Assembly (NCBI RefSeq): GCF_024509145.1
Contig: NC_071576.1
Coordinates: 60,088,314 to 60,152,313 of the forward strand
Direction: 5' to 3'
Length of the DNA stretch: 64,000 nucleotides
From: Vidua macroura
Lineage: Eukaryota > Chordata > Aves > Passeriformes > Viduidae
Position numbers and translations under genes: made by a program. The notes below the pieces were generated by a model that was not told the DNA's origin, ran no database searches, and worked only from the letters and a program-made list of their open reading frames with translations. Shown here piece by piece: positions 29,201 through 41,200 of this stretch (positions are counted from its first letter, which is position 1; each line of letters starts with the position of its first letter).

Positions 29201-32200
29201 GAAGGCAGCCTTTCACTTGGAATGACTGTCATCTGCTCTGTCACAACCTTACTTTTCCCTTGCAGTTGAAAAGAAATAACTTCTCCTACAAAAGCCAGAT
29301 TTATCCTCCCTGACACCAAGTGTCCATGTCCCTGCCTGTACCCCAAGTGAGGAACTGCTTGTGCTGCTGCTGCACTTCCATCCTCATGTGGGACAGGATT
29401 GTGCAGAGAATTCTCCTTAAAGCTAGGAAAATATCCATTTCCATAAAGAATTTTCCAAGGGAAAAAAAAAATCAATTTGGTCTGTAATATGGGCATGTTA
29501 GCAGACCACAGAGGTATACAGTGAGGGTGAATTCAGGAAAGGTATTTGTCTCAGAACATCCTTTACTTTTCAATGACTTCTTATTCTCAGCTAAGCAGAT
29601 GTTTCAGTGCTTTCCTGAACTGAGGTCTAACAAACTTACCCTTTGATCTTACTGCTAATGATGTCTGGTTTATTTGACTCTAAAATGTGCACTCCACTGG
29701 AGTATGGTTTGACATAGCAAATGAAATGTTTCCTGACACTTGGCACTGGTGCCTTCACCCCTGTGGGTTTCTGCAATGTATCACTCTCACTGAAGGTCTG
29801 TCCTCCCGAGGATGCGTGGGATTCATCTCTAATGGCATTACAAGGAGGTTGGCTCCTGCTCCGAGTAGAAAGCTCCTTCTTTTTTGAAAGTAATTTCCAT
29901 GATTTTATACATAATGACTGTTTGGATTCCTGCACAGAACTTGATAACAGAGATTCTGGGATAAGTGAAATACAGACTTCTAAAATACGTTCCTCATTTC
30001 CCTGGGAACACAGCGGTGCCAAACAAAGAGTTAAACCAATTCAGTTCACTGCTTTCATGGAACAGAATTGTCTGAACTCTGTTTGGCTGGATTATAGCTG
30101 TGGGGTTTTCTGACTTTATGAGAATAAAGTCTTCAGTCTTTTGAAGAACTGAAGATTGCTACATAAGAAATGTTGAATCTGCAGTTCTGGCTGATTAGTG
30201 TGCTGTAAGTTACATAAAAAATCATGCAAAACAGGAAGAGAGGCAAAATAAGAAAAGTAATATTTCCTTAAGTAAGCTTCAGATTAAGTAAGATTAAAAC
30301 ATTCTCCAGCATTTCTGCCCTATCAGCAGGGCAATGACTAAACCCACTGTCTCCTACATAAAACATTCTTTAATATATCCAAAGAACAAGAATTGAGGAC
30401 TGAAAATGTACTGTCAGTTTCCCTGGATTAAGGTCAAAGCTTGAGAAAGAGAGAGAATAGAGTATTTTCCTTCACAAATTCAACACACAATTTCAGTTTT
30501 AATCAGATTAGGGAAATAAAGTCAGAAACAAATAAAATTCAAAAAGAAGAATTATAATACTTACATTGGTGACATATTCAATATCCTTCCAAATATTACA
30601 TTCCCTGGGAAAATCTGCCAAATCTAAAAAATTATCCACTACCACTTGGCCAATCAAGTCGTGCCTGGAGAATCTGTCAAAGTCATACACAGAGAAATGG
30701 AGTTTCCTTGTGTTGAGATCATTGTAGGGGACAGTAAATAAAAAAACTTCATCAAACACTGGATTTAGGGTCTTTCTGTGCACTTTAGTCTGGTGTTTTG
30801 TTTTCCTGTCAGGGAGCAGGTATATCTTCACGTAGGGATCTGAAGTTCCAGAGAAGTCCTTTGCCGGCAGGTTGACGGCCTTGTGAATCTTCACTATCAG
30901 CTGCTCCAGATCACAGTCGTACTTGAGGATGAAGTTGAGTTTTCCACAGGCCTTGCTGTTACTCCTCCGGCCGTCGTCCGTGTCCAGCGATCTCTGCTTG
31001 TACAGCTCTGGCTTGATGCGGCCGATGCCCGTCAGCTGCTCCTGCTTCTGGACCTGCTGGATGTTGAAGTCGGGGTTGGACAGGTTGAGCTGTCTCCGGA
31101 GTGAGTTGTGCCTTAAAACCAAAGAGAAAGAATTGAAACAGGCTGTGCACACACGCCAACGTTCACGTTTGGCGCGTTTCCGTAACGTACGGCGGGGTCG
31201 GGTTTGTAACAAAGGGATAAACACTGAGACCCAGCCCTTGTGAGAGCTGACCTTCAGCACCAGACTGCTAACGCCACGTCAGTGTCTGTTCCCGTGTCTC
31301 AAGCTGGGCTGAAATGGTTTGCTGATCACCCCAACAACTGTTTTCCTTTTTCTCTCACACCTGATGTAATAAACGCGGAGGTACTTTGGCTGAAAAGCTC
31401 CTTTGCTTTCATTAGCTTTGATTTTAGCTTCGGTCCAGTAAAATTTAATAATTCACACTTACTGTGACTGAAATTTCTCCTTCGTGGATGGTAACAAAAA
31501 TCAAATTTTCAGTCCCTGTTGAGGTAGGGAGATGTGAAAGTTGAATTAGGTAAAACCCTAATCTTCTATGAGTTCCATTTTATTGTCCTATTCACATGCA
31601 GCAATCAGTGTTTTAGAGCACCAGGAGCTCAGGTTGAACACAGAAAGAGCATGTGGAAAATGCCAGCACAGGATTAATTCAAAGCTATCTATATTGAATG
31701 TAATCAGCAAGAGTTCCTCTGCTATAATTGTTCATTCATTCCTGGTAAATATCTGTTTACCCATGCTTAAAGCAGGAACAGCCTCTTATGTGCTATCCTA
31801 ATGTTTTTTCTCTTGTTGCATAATAAATACATAATCTTATGGCTCTACATTAGTCATTTCCAGCATAAAATATTATCATGTCACCAAAGGGAAAAAAAAA
31901 GTTCAACCCTTAAGCACCTCATGGCAGTGAGAGGCCTAGAATATCCTGTGGAGGAATAAAAAGAGGCTAGTGCTGTACCTTCTCCAACTGAAGTGCATCT
32001 GCTTTGACTCAGATATTTGCTGGCTCTTCACATGAAGAGCTGATCCTTATTCTCACTGTATGAAACATAATCCTTTTTTCACCTGCCCCTGCACACACTC
32101 TCAGCCTCCCCCTTTCCTCTTCCCTCATGTAACTGGTTTTCCAGTTCCCCTGGAGACTTCACTGACTCTTGTTCAGTCACTCTTCCCCCCACAGTCATGA

Positions 32201-35200
32201 CTGTGGCTAAAATCTACGATTTTTTTAATCCTATTTCTAACTCTTGCAAGAGTTTCATTAGCTTTGCCCTACTTTTCTTCTTTGGAAAAATCTTTGAGGA
32301 GATATTACTGGGTGTTCAGCACCAGTGCTAAGTGCAAATGAATATGCTTTACAAGCTAAATCTAGGCTGTGCTGGTGCTTTTAAGGGATGCAGGGCTCTG
32401 CGTTATCCAGCTCCTGAGGGAAAAACACCAATGAGACAGTAGTTGTGATGTCTTAGGATTTTAGCTTTTATATTTTTCATATATTTGTAATCCTGCAATT
32501 CTTTAGTGTGTAACTCTAAACTCCATATACAGTGTGAACTGCTGTTCTCCCAGTTTGGTCAGGCAGAATAATTCCTCTCCAGGCCTGGCAATCAAGGACA
32601 CCTCACTGTCTCAGGCCCCAAGAGGTGTAAACAAAAGTGAGCTGGGGAGGAGCAAACTGCGGGCAAATTACTTCATTACCTGGAGCTGTAATTGGAAGAT
32701 CAACCCCCAAAATGCAAATGAACCAAACTTATAAAAGTATGAAACCTGTGACGCATCCTCCATTTTAGGCGTAGCCCCTGGTTGGGCTTCGCCTGCCCAA
32801 AATGTACCTGAAGGCCCTTCAATAATGGGCCTTCAGGTACTTTTTTATACTTATTGAATATTATTTTATATTTATTGAATAAATATATTTATTTATTCAA
32901 TAAATGTAACTGCATTTTATTCCCTTAATTTTGCCTGGCCTCTGTTTTCAGGTAGTCCCAACATGGCATCAGTTGCGAGAAGAGTGGAATAGGATTGTGA
33001 TCCTGTTGCTTCGAGGTTTGTGCACCTCAGTGAATAACTTATATATATATATAGATATATATTTTTAAGGAACGTGGCAAGAAGATGATACCTTTTTTTT
33101 TTTAAGATCAGTGTGCCGCGCTTTTTTTGGGCTGCATTCGCGAAGAACAGAGAGAAACCGGAGTTACTGACCGGCTAGACGAGGTGGGCTCAGTGGTCTG
33201 GCGCTGCACCCGCACGTTGGGCACGCAGTTCTCCTTGGCTCCCGCCTGGGTGTCCAGCGGGAGGTCGGGGGAAGTGTGGCTGATCTTCATGGAGGCCTCG
33301 GGGTAGGCTGCGGGCTGCCCCAGGTATTCCTCGCTGTAGTCGCGCTCATTGGCGTCCGCGTAGTGCAGCGGCTCCTGCTTGCTGTCCTTGTTCCCGAAGG
33401 GCAAACCCCGCTCCCGCCACGGGATCCAGCACAGCTTCCAGGACACGAAGAGGGACACGCCGAACAGAGCCAGGCCGCAGGCTGTGACAACCAGGGACAG
33501 CAGGCTTATGGAGATATCTGCGAACGAGAGAAGCGCATCCGCGTCACGCCTCCGGAGACCCGGAGCGCCGACACGGCAGGCGAACACCTCTGCACTGCAA
33601 ATTAAATTCTGGTCCCCGCAACGGTCGTAAAATTATTAAAAGTTCTCATTTCTTTCCCCCCAAGGGAAAAGAAAAAGTTTGGAATTCAGTGTAAGACTTG
33701 AAGCTAGCTTACAATTTCCCTACAAAAGCTGGGTGGGATGAAAGGTCATTCTAAATGTGAGAAGGGTTTTTCACTTGCTCACTCAACTTCCTGTTGATGA
33801 AAGAGCTGTGCCTGCATTTTATCTTTTTGGTTTTCTTTTTCTTTTCATGTAGTGCAGTTTCCTCTACCTGTTTTACCAGTTCTTGCTAGCTTCTCTTCCA
33901 GATCCTGTATTAGGCTTAAACACCAAGAAAATATGCAGACAAGCACCTTCGTGACAAGAATTTTTTAAGTATTGCACTGCTGTATCTTGGTTTATTATTT
34001 TAATTCCATTCCATCTAATTATAGACTCATTCCTATATTTGCAAATTATTTTTGACTATCAATGCATGGCTTGCTCTTCGGAATTTAATTAGGACACCAA
34101 TATCTCTTCAAAACTGAGGTTTTACTGGGTTTTTTAACTCCAAAGGCTCTTTCTTTTCTTTTTCCAAACTTCTGGTGTAAAAAGGAATGTGGATATGAGT
34201 TTTCTGTTGTTTTTCCCCACATTTCCAACGTTATCCTACTCCATCAACAGGAATAAGTTATGGGAGTGGGTTTTGCTATGTTTTGTTTTAAGTTGCACGT
34301 TGGGAAAATGACTCAGTGGAACAGCTGGTTTTGTGGTTACAATGTTTTTGAAATGAATCTCTCTGTGGATTACACAATACATCATGCCTTGAACACAATT
34401 AGTGAGGATTCTATTTTACTGCCTTAAATTATAAACACAAGCTGATCAAAGCAATTTTTCACACTGTGTGTAGGTTCAGAGTGTCAGGCTGCATCTCTCT
34501 AAGCAAACAGCCAGCCTGAATTCTCAAAGGATGACAGAAGGTTGAAACACACTGCTTCTACTAAGACAATTATTTAAAAATGACAATTCAAATGGAACAG
34601 CCCCGGTCCATTCCAAAATAAAAATAACATTTTTTTAAAAAAGTGGAAAAGTCAATACCTTCTGCCCCTGCTGTGAGTCTCATTCTCACCAGCCAGCCAG
34701 ATTAAATTTCCACAGTGGGGGGAGTGACACTGCAATCCATTTCACACAGGAGCTGTCCAGTTTATTTTGCATGCTGCAAACCAATTTCAAACAATTTTAG
34801 CCAGCATGGCCCTTTCTGTCCTTCTCAGAGTCATATCAAGACAAAGCTCATGAACAGTGGGCACAGCATAGAAGCTGCTTGGAATTACAGCAAAGAGTTT
34901 TCCAGAGCTAAAATTAATTAAGGAAATTCCTCCCATGCATAAAAGGGAGGAGTGGAATGGTAGTTCTTGATACTTTTTTTTTTTTTAATATTTATTGTCA
35001 AACAAATCTGGCAGTGGAGGCAGAGCACAACCTCTTTTTGATTAAAAAGCAGAGGATCAAGGATACAGAAGTGAAAGAAGGCCTTTAGAATAAAGTAATT
35101 TGTCTTGGACTCCCTGGAGAAGAAGCAAGAAATACATGAGAAGTCTGCAAAAAGGACATTTCTTTCAAAGAACTGATTCAAGTAAATGACCCAGCATTGA

Positions 35201-38200
35201 AAAAAATGAGAAATTTGGAGTTATCAGAAGCAGCCAGAAGATTACAAGGTGAGAACAGAAGACTGGCCAATGATAAGGGCGTGTGAATAGGAAGGTGAGG
35301 AGCAATTTGAAAAGTATATCAGCAGTCCCTTACCCTACCATGAAGATGATTTGAGCAGAGGAAGTATTCTAGAGAACAGACACTGTGAGAAAAAACACGA
35401 GTGCAATACGAACTGTTTTTTCATTTGGAGAGTTTGGGGGGCTTTAATAACATATATAACACCTTCATCTCACAGCTTGCCTGCAGAGAAGCTGGGCAGC
35501 AAACAGTGCAGGTCACAACATGACAGGGGACGTTTTTATCCATCATCTTGGTTTTACTTCATCCCGACTCCTTTGTGGCAGGAAGAAGTTTTCGTATGAA
35601 ATTTTTGTTTCTGTGGGTGGAAAAGAGACCATCACGTATCCGTCTTGCTTCTGTGGAAGACAGTAGACTAAAGGGTAGTGCTTTAAGCTTTTCCCTTTCA
35701 TCAGACAGTAATTTTCACATCCTGTGTGCCTGGCAGGCAATTTTCAGCAACAGTGCAGATCCATGGTGAACATCTGAGGTGAGCACAGTCCCACGCCAAG
35801 AGATTTTTGGCTGCATCCCTGAGCTGCTTTTCTATTAGCCACTTGTACTGTTACATACTGTATTTTCTGTATAATTTTTACTCCATCTTTCCAGATGTCT
35901 CAGTTTTTCTAAGCCTGTTTATCTGTATTCTCCTGTGGTAGCAGTACTCATCTGATGCCAGTGATTTCCTCTGCTTTGTAATGAGAGCAGGGTAAGTCTT
36001 TACTACTTTGTCCTCACAGAAATGAGATCTGCAGCACAGAAAGTGTTCCTCAGAAATCCAGCTGCTTCTGAATTCCCTCTGTGAATGCCATGACGCCAGC
36101 CAAGCATCTTGATATGAATCCAAGTCAAAATTTCATAATTCTACCTTTGTCATCATGGCTGCACTAAGAGCTCAGCTCCCAAATTCCAGCATGTCAGAAT
36201 ATTTGGATTATAGCACACTGATTATAGCATGCTGCTGCTGGGCAGTGTGCTCCCCACTAGCAAAAGAGGACTTTGGATAGACAGAAAACAAGAGAACAGA
36301 CCTGTAGGGTGGCCCCAGATTAAACATTCTTGAGGCCTGGTAGCTGCCCTTTAATTCTTTGTCTGTTGAGACTGTGACTTCATTGTTAGAGGACACTGGG
36401 GAGGCACTGCCATTATTTCCATGCAGCTCCAACAACCAGGAATTCAGCTATGGTTTCCAGGAAGGACACGGGATATCTGAACTTCTTGCTCATGGCATTG
36501 TCTTACAGATATTCTGATGCAATAATAAACTTTTGACCAGGTTTCCATGTTTCAATGCCTTTTATTCTACTGACTTCAGCCTCATTTTTCTACTATGCTT
36601 ATAAGCATAACTTTTTTTTTTTTCCTTATTGTTTGTTTGGTTTTGGGTTTGTTTTTTTGTTTTTTTTTTTTTTTTTCCTTGTAGCAATCACAAGGTTAAA
36701 AATGATGTGGAAATAGCAAGTTGAGTTTTCTACCTTTGGATCACACCATCAGTTGTTACCACAGACTGGAGAGATGAATGTGGCCTTTCTGTCTGTGACA
36801 GATTTTATTACAGTCAGTGAGATAAAAAAAACCCTCAGCCCTTTTATCAAAAAGACTCAGTTTGGTCATTGCTGAATGCTGAATCTTTTTCCATTTTTTT
36901 ACTTACATTTTAATGTAGATCTGTTACACAGAAAAGAAAAATCCCACTTTTTATGTCAAGAGATTGTATGATAGGAATATAAATTATCTTGTCTTCAGAT
37001 TCTCCTATTAAAGAGAACCACAGAACCTTTGGGGAAGGGACCCTTCAGATCATTTAGTTCAACATTCTGCCCAAGCAAGGTCACCTCACACAGAATATGC
37101 CCAGATGAAATTTCTCCAAAAGATGGAGCCACTGTGGGCAACCTATTCCAGTGTTTGAGAGTCACCAAGTAGGTTGATAGCATAATCTCACTTTGGCAGG
37201 GATAAAATACTAAGTAGGTAACATTTTTAGATCACAATAACCAAAATTTCGGTAACGCTGTAAGGCATAACTGCACTTCGTAGATTATCTAGTAAGAAAG
37301 GAAATAAAATTATGCTTCTATTTATATTTCAAAGGTTTTTAGTATAGATCCACTGAACATAAACTTTTATATTGACTTTGAATAAAATCCTATGTTTTTC
37401 TAGAAGAATTTGAATTGTCTTGAGCTCATGGTGCATGAGTGTTGTTCAGTATGGGAGGCTGCAAGACCAAAGATAAATGCATGATGATTCCATTCAAACA
37501 CTGACAGTACCACATTGCAGGCCTGTGACTTATTTTTCCTGGAGTAAATCATTGTGCTTTATCCTCTAAAACTGTGATGCTGAAAAATCTCACCCAAAAA
37601 TCAGACCAGCAAAATACAGAAATGTGGTGGCTTTGCTTTTTCGTATGTGAAACAAGGATTGAAGTGTTTTTTCCCCTCCTTGTATTTATTTAGTTACCAT
37701 TTGGATTGCTAAGTTTTATACAAAATAAAATATCTAAATTAGCCAGCAATGGGAAAGGTCAATAGCTAATGCAGATCAATTTATGTGTCTAGACACGTAA
37801 TTGGAGTTGTGGAGTCAAAAAGCACAAATTATACTGCTTGGATTCGTCTGACTCCAAAAGATTCAAATAAGAGCCAACATATAAGAAATAAAAAACAACT
37901 GAACAGGCAATTTCTCATCATCCAGGCACAGAGAGGACATTTAATCAAAGGAACTGCTGATCAATAATGTAATTATTTAGACAATCAAGTTGTTGGGTGC
38001 CTGGATGTGACTGGTGTTCTACCAAATGAACTCCTATCCCAACAAACTGGCTGTAATTTGGTTTAACTTGAGGCTGAAGGAGTTTTACTAGAAATCCTAA
38101 CTGGGAGAGTTTTTTACACACTCTTATCAAAGTACAACAAGCTTTCTTCTCTCTGCTGATTTACTCTCCTGTTTTTATTAAAATGACTATTCCAATATTC

Positions 38201-41200
38201 CAGAAGTATTGTAATATGCAGTCAATCTGTTGGGTGAAGTTTGGCTAGCAAGTGGTGAAACAAATCGCAGCAATTCAAAATCTTGCAATACAGGTATTTT
38301 TAGTCCAAGAGATGCAATCTTTCCCTATTTACACCCAATAAATTTCAAAAGGCATTCAAATAAAATAATGAAGTAAATTTTTTTTTCTGAATAATCCTAT
38401 TACTAGAATATAGGATATATCGGGACAGATCAATCTTTGCAAATATGATTCTGTCTAAATTCAGTGGAAATTTCAAGCTGTCATTTCCTGCGGGGAAAAA
38501 AATTCCTCTTTTCACTACTTTTTTGTTGTTTGGGGGGAGATTTTAAGGAATATGTTTAGAAGTCTGGTTTCTTGAAAAACAATGAGAACATCAGCTCCTA
38601 TTGCTTAAATCCTAGCTGTGCTTTTGACAATCTGAATTGTTTATCTTTTGTGCAAATACATCCATGGAGGGTTAGTAGCCATCCTTCAGCTCAGTGGTTG
38701 TACTGCAGGAGCAACTGGAGGGGTTTTTTTAAACCTAAAACCCTAAACCCCTAAGTTTTTAAACCTAAACCCCTAAGTTTTCCAGAGGAGAAGTGTTAGG
38801 ATCAAGCACCTGAAGCAATTTTTACCTGGCATTGCATTGTAGTTTCCTCTGTGCTTCACAAGTTTTTCTTAATTAACATAACTGGCACTTGTTCAGGATG
38901 GAAGGTGTCCCTTGGCAAAGACTCCTGGGGCAGAGGAATAATTCTCAGCTAATGTATTCTTTTCTGAAATGTTGTTAATTATCCTTAATACCTTGTTTAG
39001 AAACTTTCAGTTCAATTCTTAAAAGGAAGGCAGCTGGAAACCAAGGGAATGAATCTCAAGTTATATTCATTTTATAACACATACATGCTCCAACTGTGTC
39101 TGACCCTGACATTTATGAGTGTGGACCAACAAAACAGGCCTAAATGAGATCAGTGTCAGGGCTTCACATGGTAGTAACATTCTCCATGCTCCAAAAATAT
39201 ATCTGTAGCAGGGTCTCACTGGTATTTGAGGCTGTTATTAGCTTTTAGTGATTTTTTTTTTATTCCCTGGTTGTGTGTTCTACATCTTCTAGGTAGGCTT
39301 CAGGGTATGTAAAGCTCTTGTGTTGGTTAAGGCACTGTTCTAATCCTCTGAGTGGCTTGCATGTCTTTTTATTCCTGAAAAGTGTTACAAATTCCAGTTT
39401 ATCAGTGCGTGCTTTCTCTTCATCTGCTTTGCTACGGTTACAAATTTGTTTAACGTGTTTTCCAGATATTGCTTAACATTAACTAAGTCTCATAAATGTA
39501 ATCCTAGGACTTCACCAAGGTACTTATCAATTAGTTTAAATCTACATAAATTTCACAGCACAATTTCCATATGAAATCAGAATTACTAAATGGCCATACA
39601 AAATACTCACAGTAACAAGTGCAAAAGCAGTAAGAGATTTGTTTGTGCAGAGTATTTTTTCTAGTAGAAATCGCTGTGATACAACTCAAAACTGACAGAA
39701 GATTGACATAATAGTTTATTGATAAGATCAGAAAACTAAAGCTTAAGGCAAAAAAAAAAAAAAAAAAAGAAAAACCCAAACCAAACAAACCAACAAAACC
39801 TAAAGCAAATTGTTCATGGACATTAAATAACAAAAAAAAGTACTCAGAACACAGTAAATTGCACCTTTTTTGTTTTGCAAAAAGAAAGTTTAGCTTATAA
39901 AGAAGAAAAGTAATGTAAGCACAATGTCTTGTTTGTAATTCAGGTAAGGTCATTTCATACTTAGATAGTTGATTAATTACAACTGAAATTGTATGTGAAC
40001 TTGTTCTAAGAAGAATTTATTACTGTTTGCACAGCGGATCTCTAATATATTTAGTCTGCATTAATGTGAATATCTTTGACAACTTAGCTGACACATAATA
40101 CTGTGCTACAGTTTGTAAGTGACAAAAAAGCCTTCACTAATCAGACAGCTGGCTGCATGAGCAGTGATTTTTAAAGACAGAGTTGAGAGGAGTCGTATGT
40201 CCAAGGGCTTGCATTTTTCCCTGCCATCCTGCAGCAGTGCCTACTGACAAAGAATGATGCTGCTCCTCTGGTAAAACAAAAGCTTCTGCTCCACAAGTGA
40301 CACGGACACCAAGTGCAGTAGAAAAAAAAGAATTTTTCATGTCTGCATATACACGGCTGCTGTAAAATTTTCCCCAGGTTCCCACGCCTCATTCTTGGTT
40401 CTTTTTTGCTTATTATTGATTTCTCTTTTACTACTCACTTCATACAACTGATAAAATGTGCAGAATTACTGTACACCTTTGGTTTTCTAATGCCGAGTGT
40501 AAAAAATTATAAACTGGGGGGAAAAATCCATAAATTAAAATAGAACAGAAGAGAGGACAGCAGTTCTAAAGATACCATGGCAGATTTTCAAGTACTCTGT
40601 GTATGGAGATGGCTTTAATGGTTCTATTTTACCCTGTTAGGAAGAATCATGGGGAGTGATGCATTTGCAGGACAGGAAAAGTAGCTGGAGCAAAGGAACA
40701 CAAAATCTTCTAAAAGCCATTTGGCATTTGAGGCATGCTTGTGTCTTCTTAGCTAAAAGGGAAAGCTGGTGATATTACAAGTGGAAAAGGAATTTTGGGA
40801 CTAGACACACACTGCAAATTCCTGTGACCATCAGGCTTGTGAGGTCCTTCACGGTGAGCAGTTGTGTTTGTAGGACTAAAGTTCCTGTGACATTTTCTGC
40901 TTCTTCGCTGCATGTGTTAAATCACAGAATCAGATTATTTATTCCAAGAAAACAATTAATATGATACATTTTGACTTTTCTTTTTCTTGCAGGATCCTTC
41001 ACAACGCGAATGGGGCTGTTAATTAATGTTTTGCAAGTGTTTATCCTGGCTTTTTTTACAATATGCAAAATAGAAGTTCATGCAGTAATTGAAGGATTTA
41101 ACTTCTCATCCAGTTGAACAAAATGACTAGTCACTTTTGGCAAATACTGTGTATGTTCCCTCATTAGCAGAATGAAAGGTTTTAATAGCAAAATGAATGA

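Larger units (their letters stand above)
4219..30564 (-). other. SYT9: SYT9 intron 3 (26.3 kb)
   Basis: The intron has a GTAAGT donor at 30564 and a GAACAG acceptor at 4219, phase 0, and separates the C2A and C2B exons. It holds CR1 pieces near 5464, 6967, 8035-9387 and 16250, a 34 bp triplicate at 19847, a tRNA-derived SINE at 21791, AT repeats near 7240 and a T-rich block at 25020. The remaining stretches are AT-rich and show nothing I can identify. Open frames of about 125 codons near 29116-30022 have no recognisable protein or splice context. Confidence 0.88.
32444..32963 (+). mobile_element. Endogenous retrovirus LTR, antisense in SYT9 intron 2
   Basis: The stretch begins TGTGATGTCTTAGG and ends GTCCCAACA, giving the TG...CA ends of an LTR of about 520 bp. 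It contains an ATGCAAAT octamer at 32712, a TATAAAAG box at 32730-32737, two AATAAA signals at 32878 and 32899, and a T/G-rich stretch after them. The sequence directly after it, TGGCATCAG, starts with the TGG of a tRNA primer-binding site. This suggests a 5' LTR with a remnant of internal sequence instead of a solo LTR. I saw no gag, pol or env frames and no partner LTR. The U3 text resembles passerine ERVL-type LTRs, from memory. The start at 32444 is less certain than the end. Confidence 0.75.
31112..33171 (-). other. SYT9: SYT9 intron 2 (2.06 kb)
   Basis: The intron has a GTCAGT donor at 33171 and a GGTTTTAAG acceptor at 31112, phase 2. It is short compared with introns 1 and 3. Its main identifiable content is an LTR at 32444-32963, in antisense orientation to SYT9, with a little possible internal sequence after it and an (AT)n run near 33038-33060. 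I see nothing identifiable in 31112-32440. Confidence 0.9.

Noticed and set aside
29116..30022. Two open frames of about 126 and 128 codons on the minus strand just left of exon 3
   Set aside because: No similarity to synaptotagmin or any known family and no phase-compatible splice sites joining them to the SYT9 exons.
31253..31275. REST/NRSF RE1 half-site TTCAGCACCA (also near 32314 and 61080)
   Set aside because: Only the left half matches. The right half (GGACAGCGCC) is absent at a permitted spacing at all three places.
32804..32846. Rho-independent-terminator-like hairpin plus T run
   Set aside because: The window is vertebrate nuclear DNA and the hairpin sits in an LTR R region, so bacterial termination does not apply. 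Kept only as a structural finding.
33276..33630. Plus-strand open frames opposite exon 2
   Set aside because: They are antisense shadows of the SYT9 coding exon in GC-rich sequence.
40920..40950. CR1 terminus-like AATCACAGAATCAGATT
   Set aside because: Only about 15 bases resemble the CR1 end and the neighbouring sequence does not continue the match.
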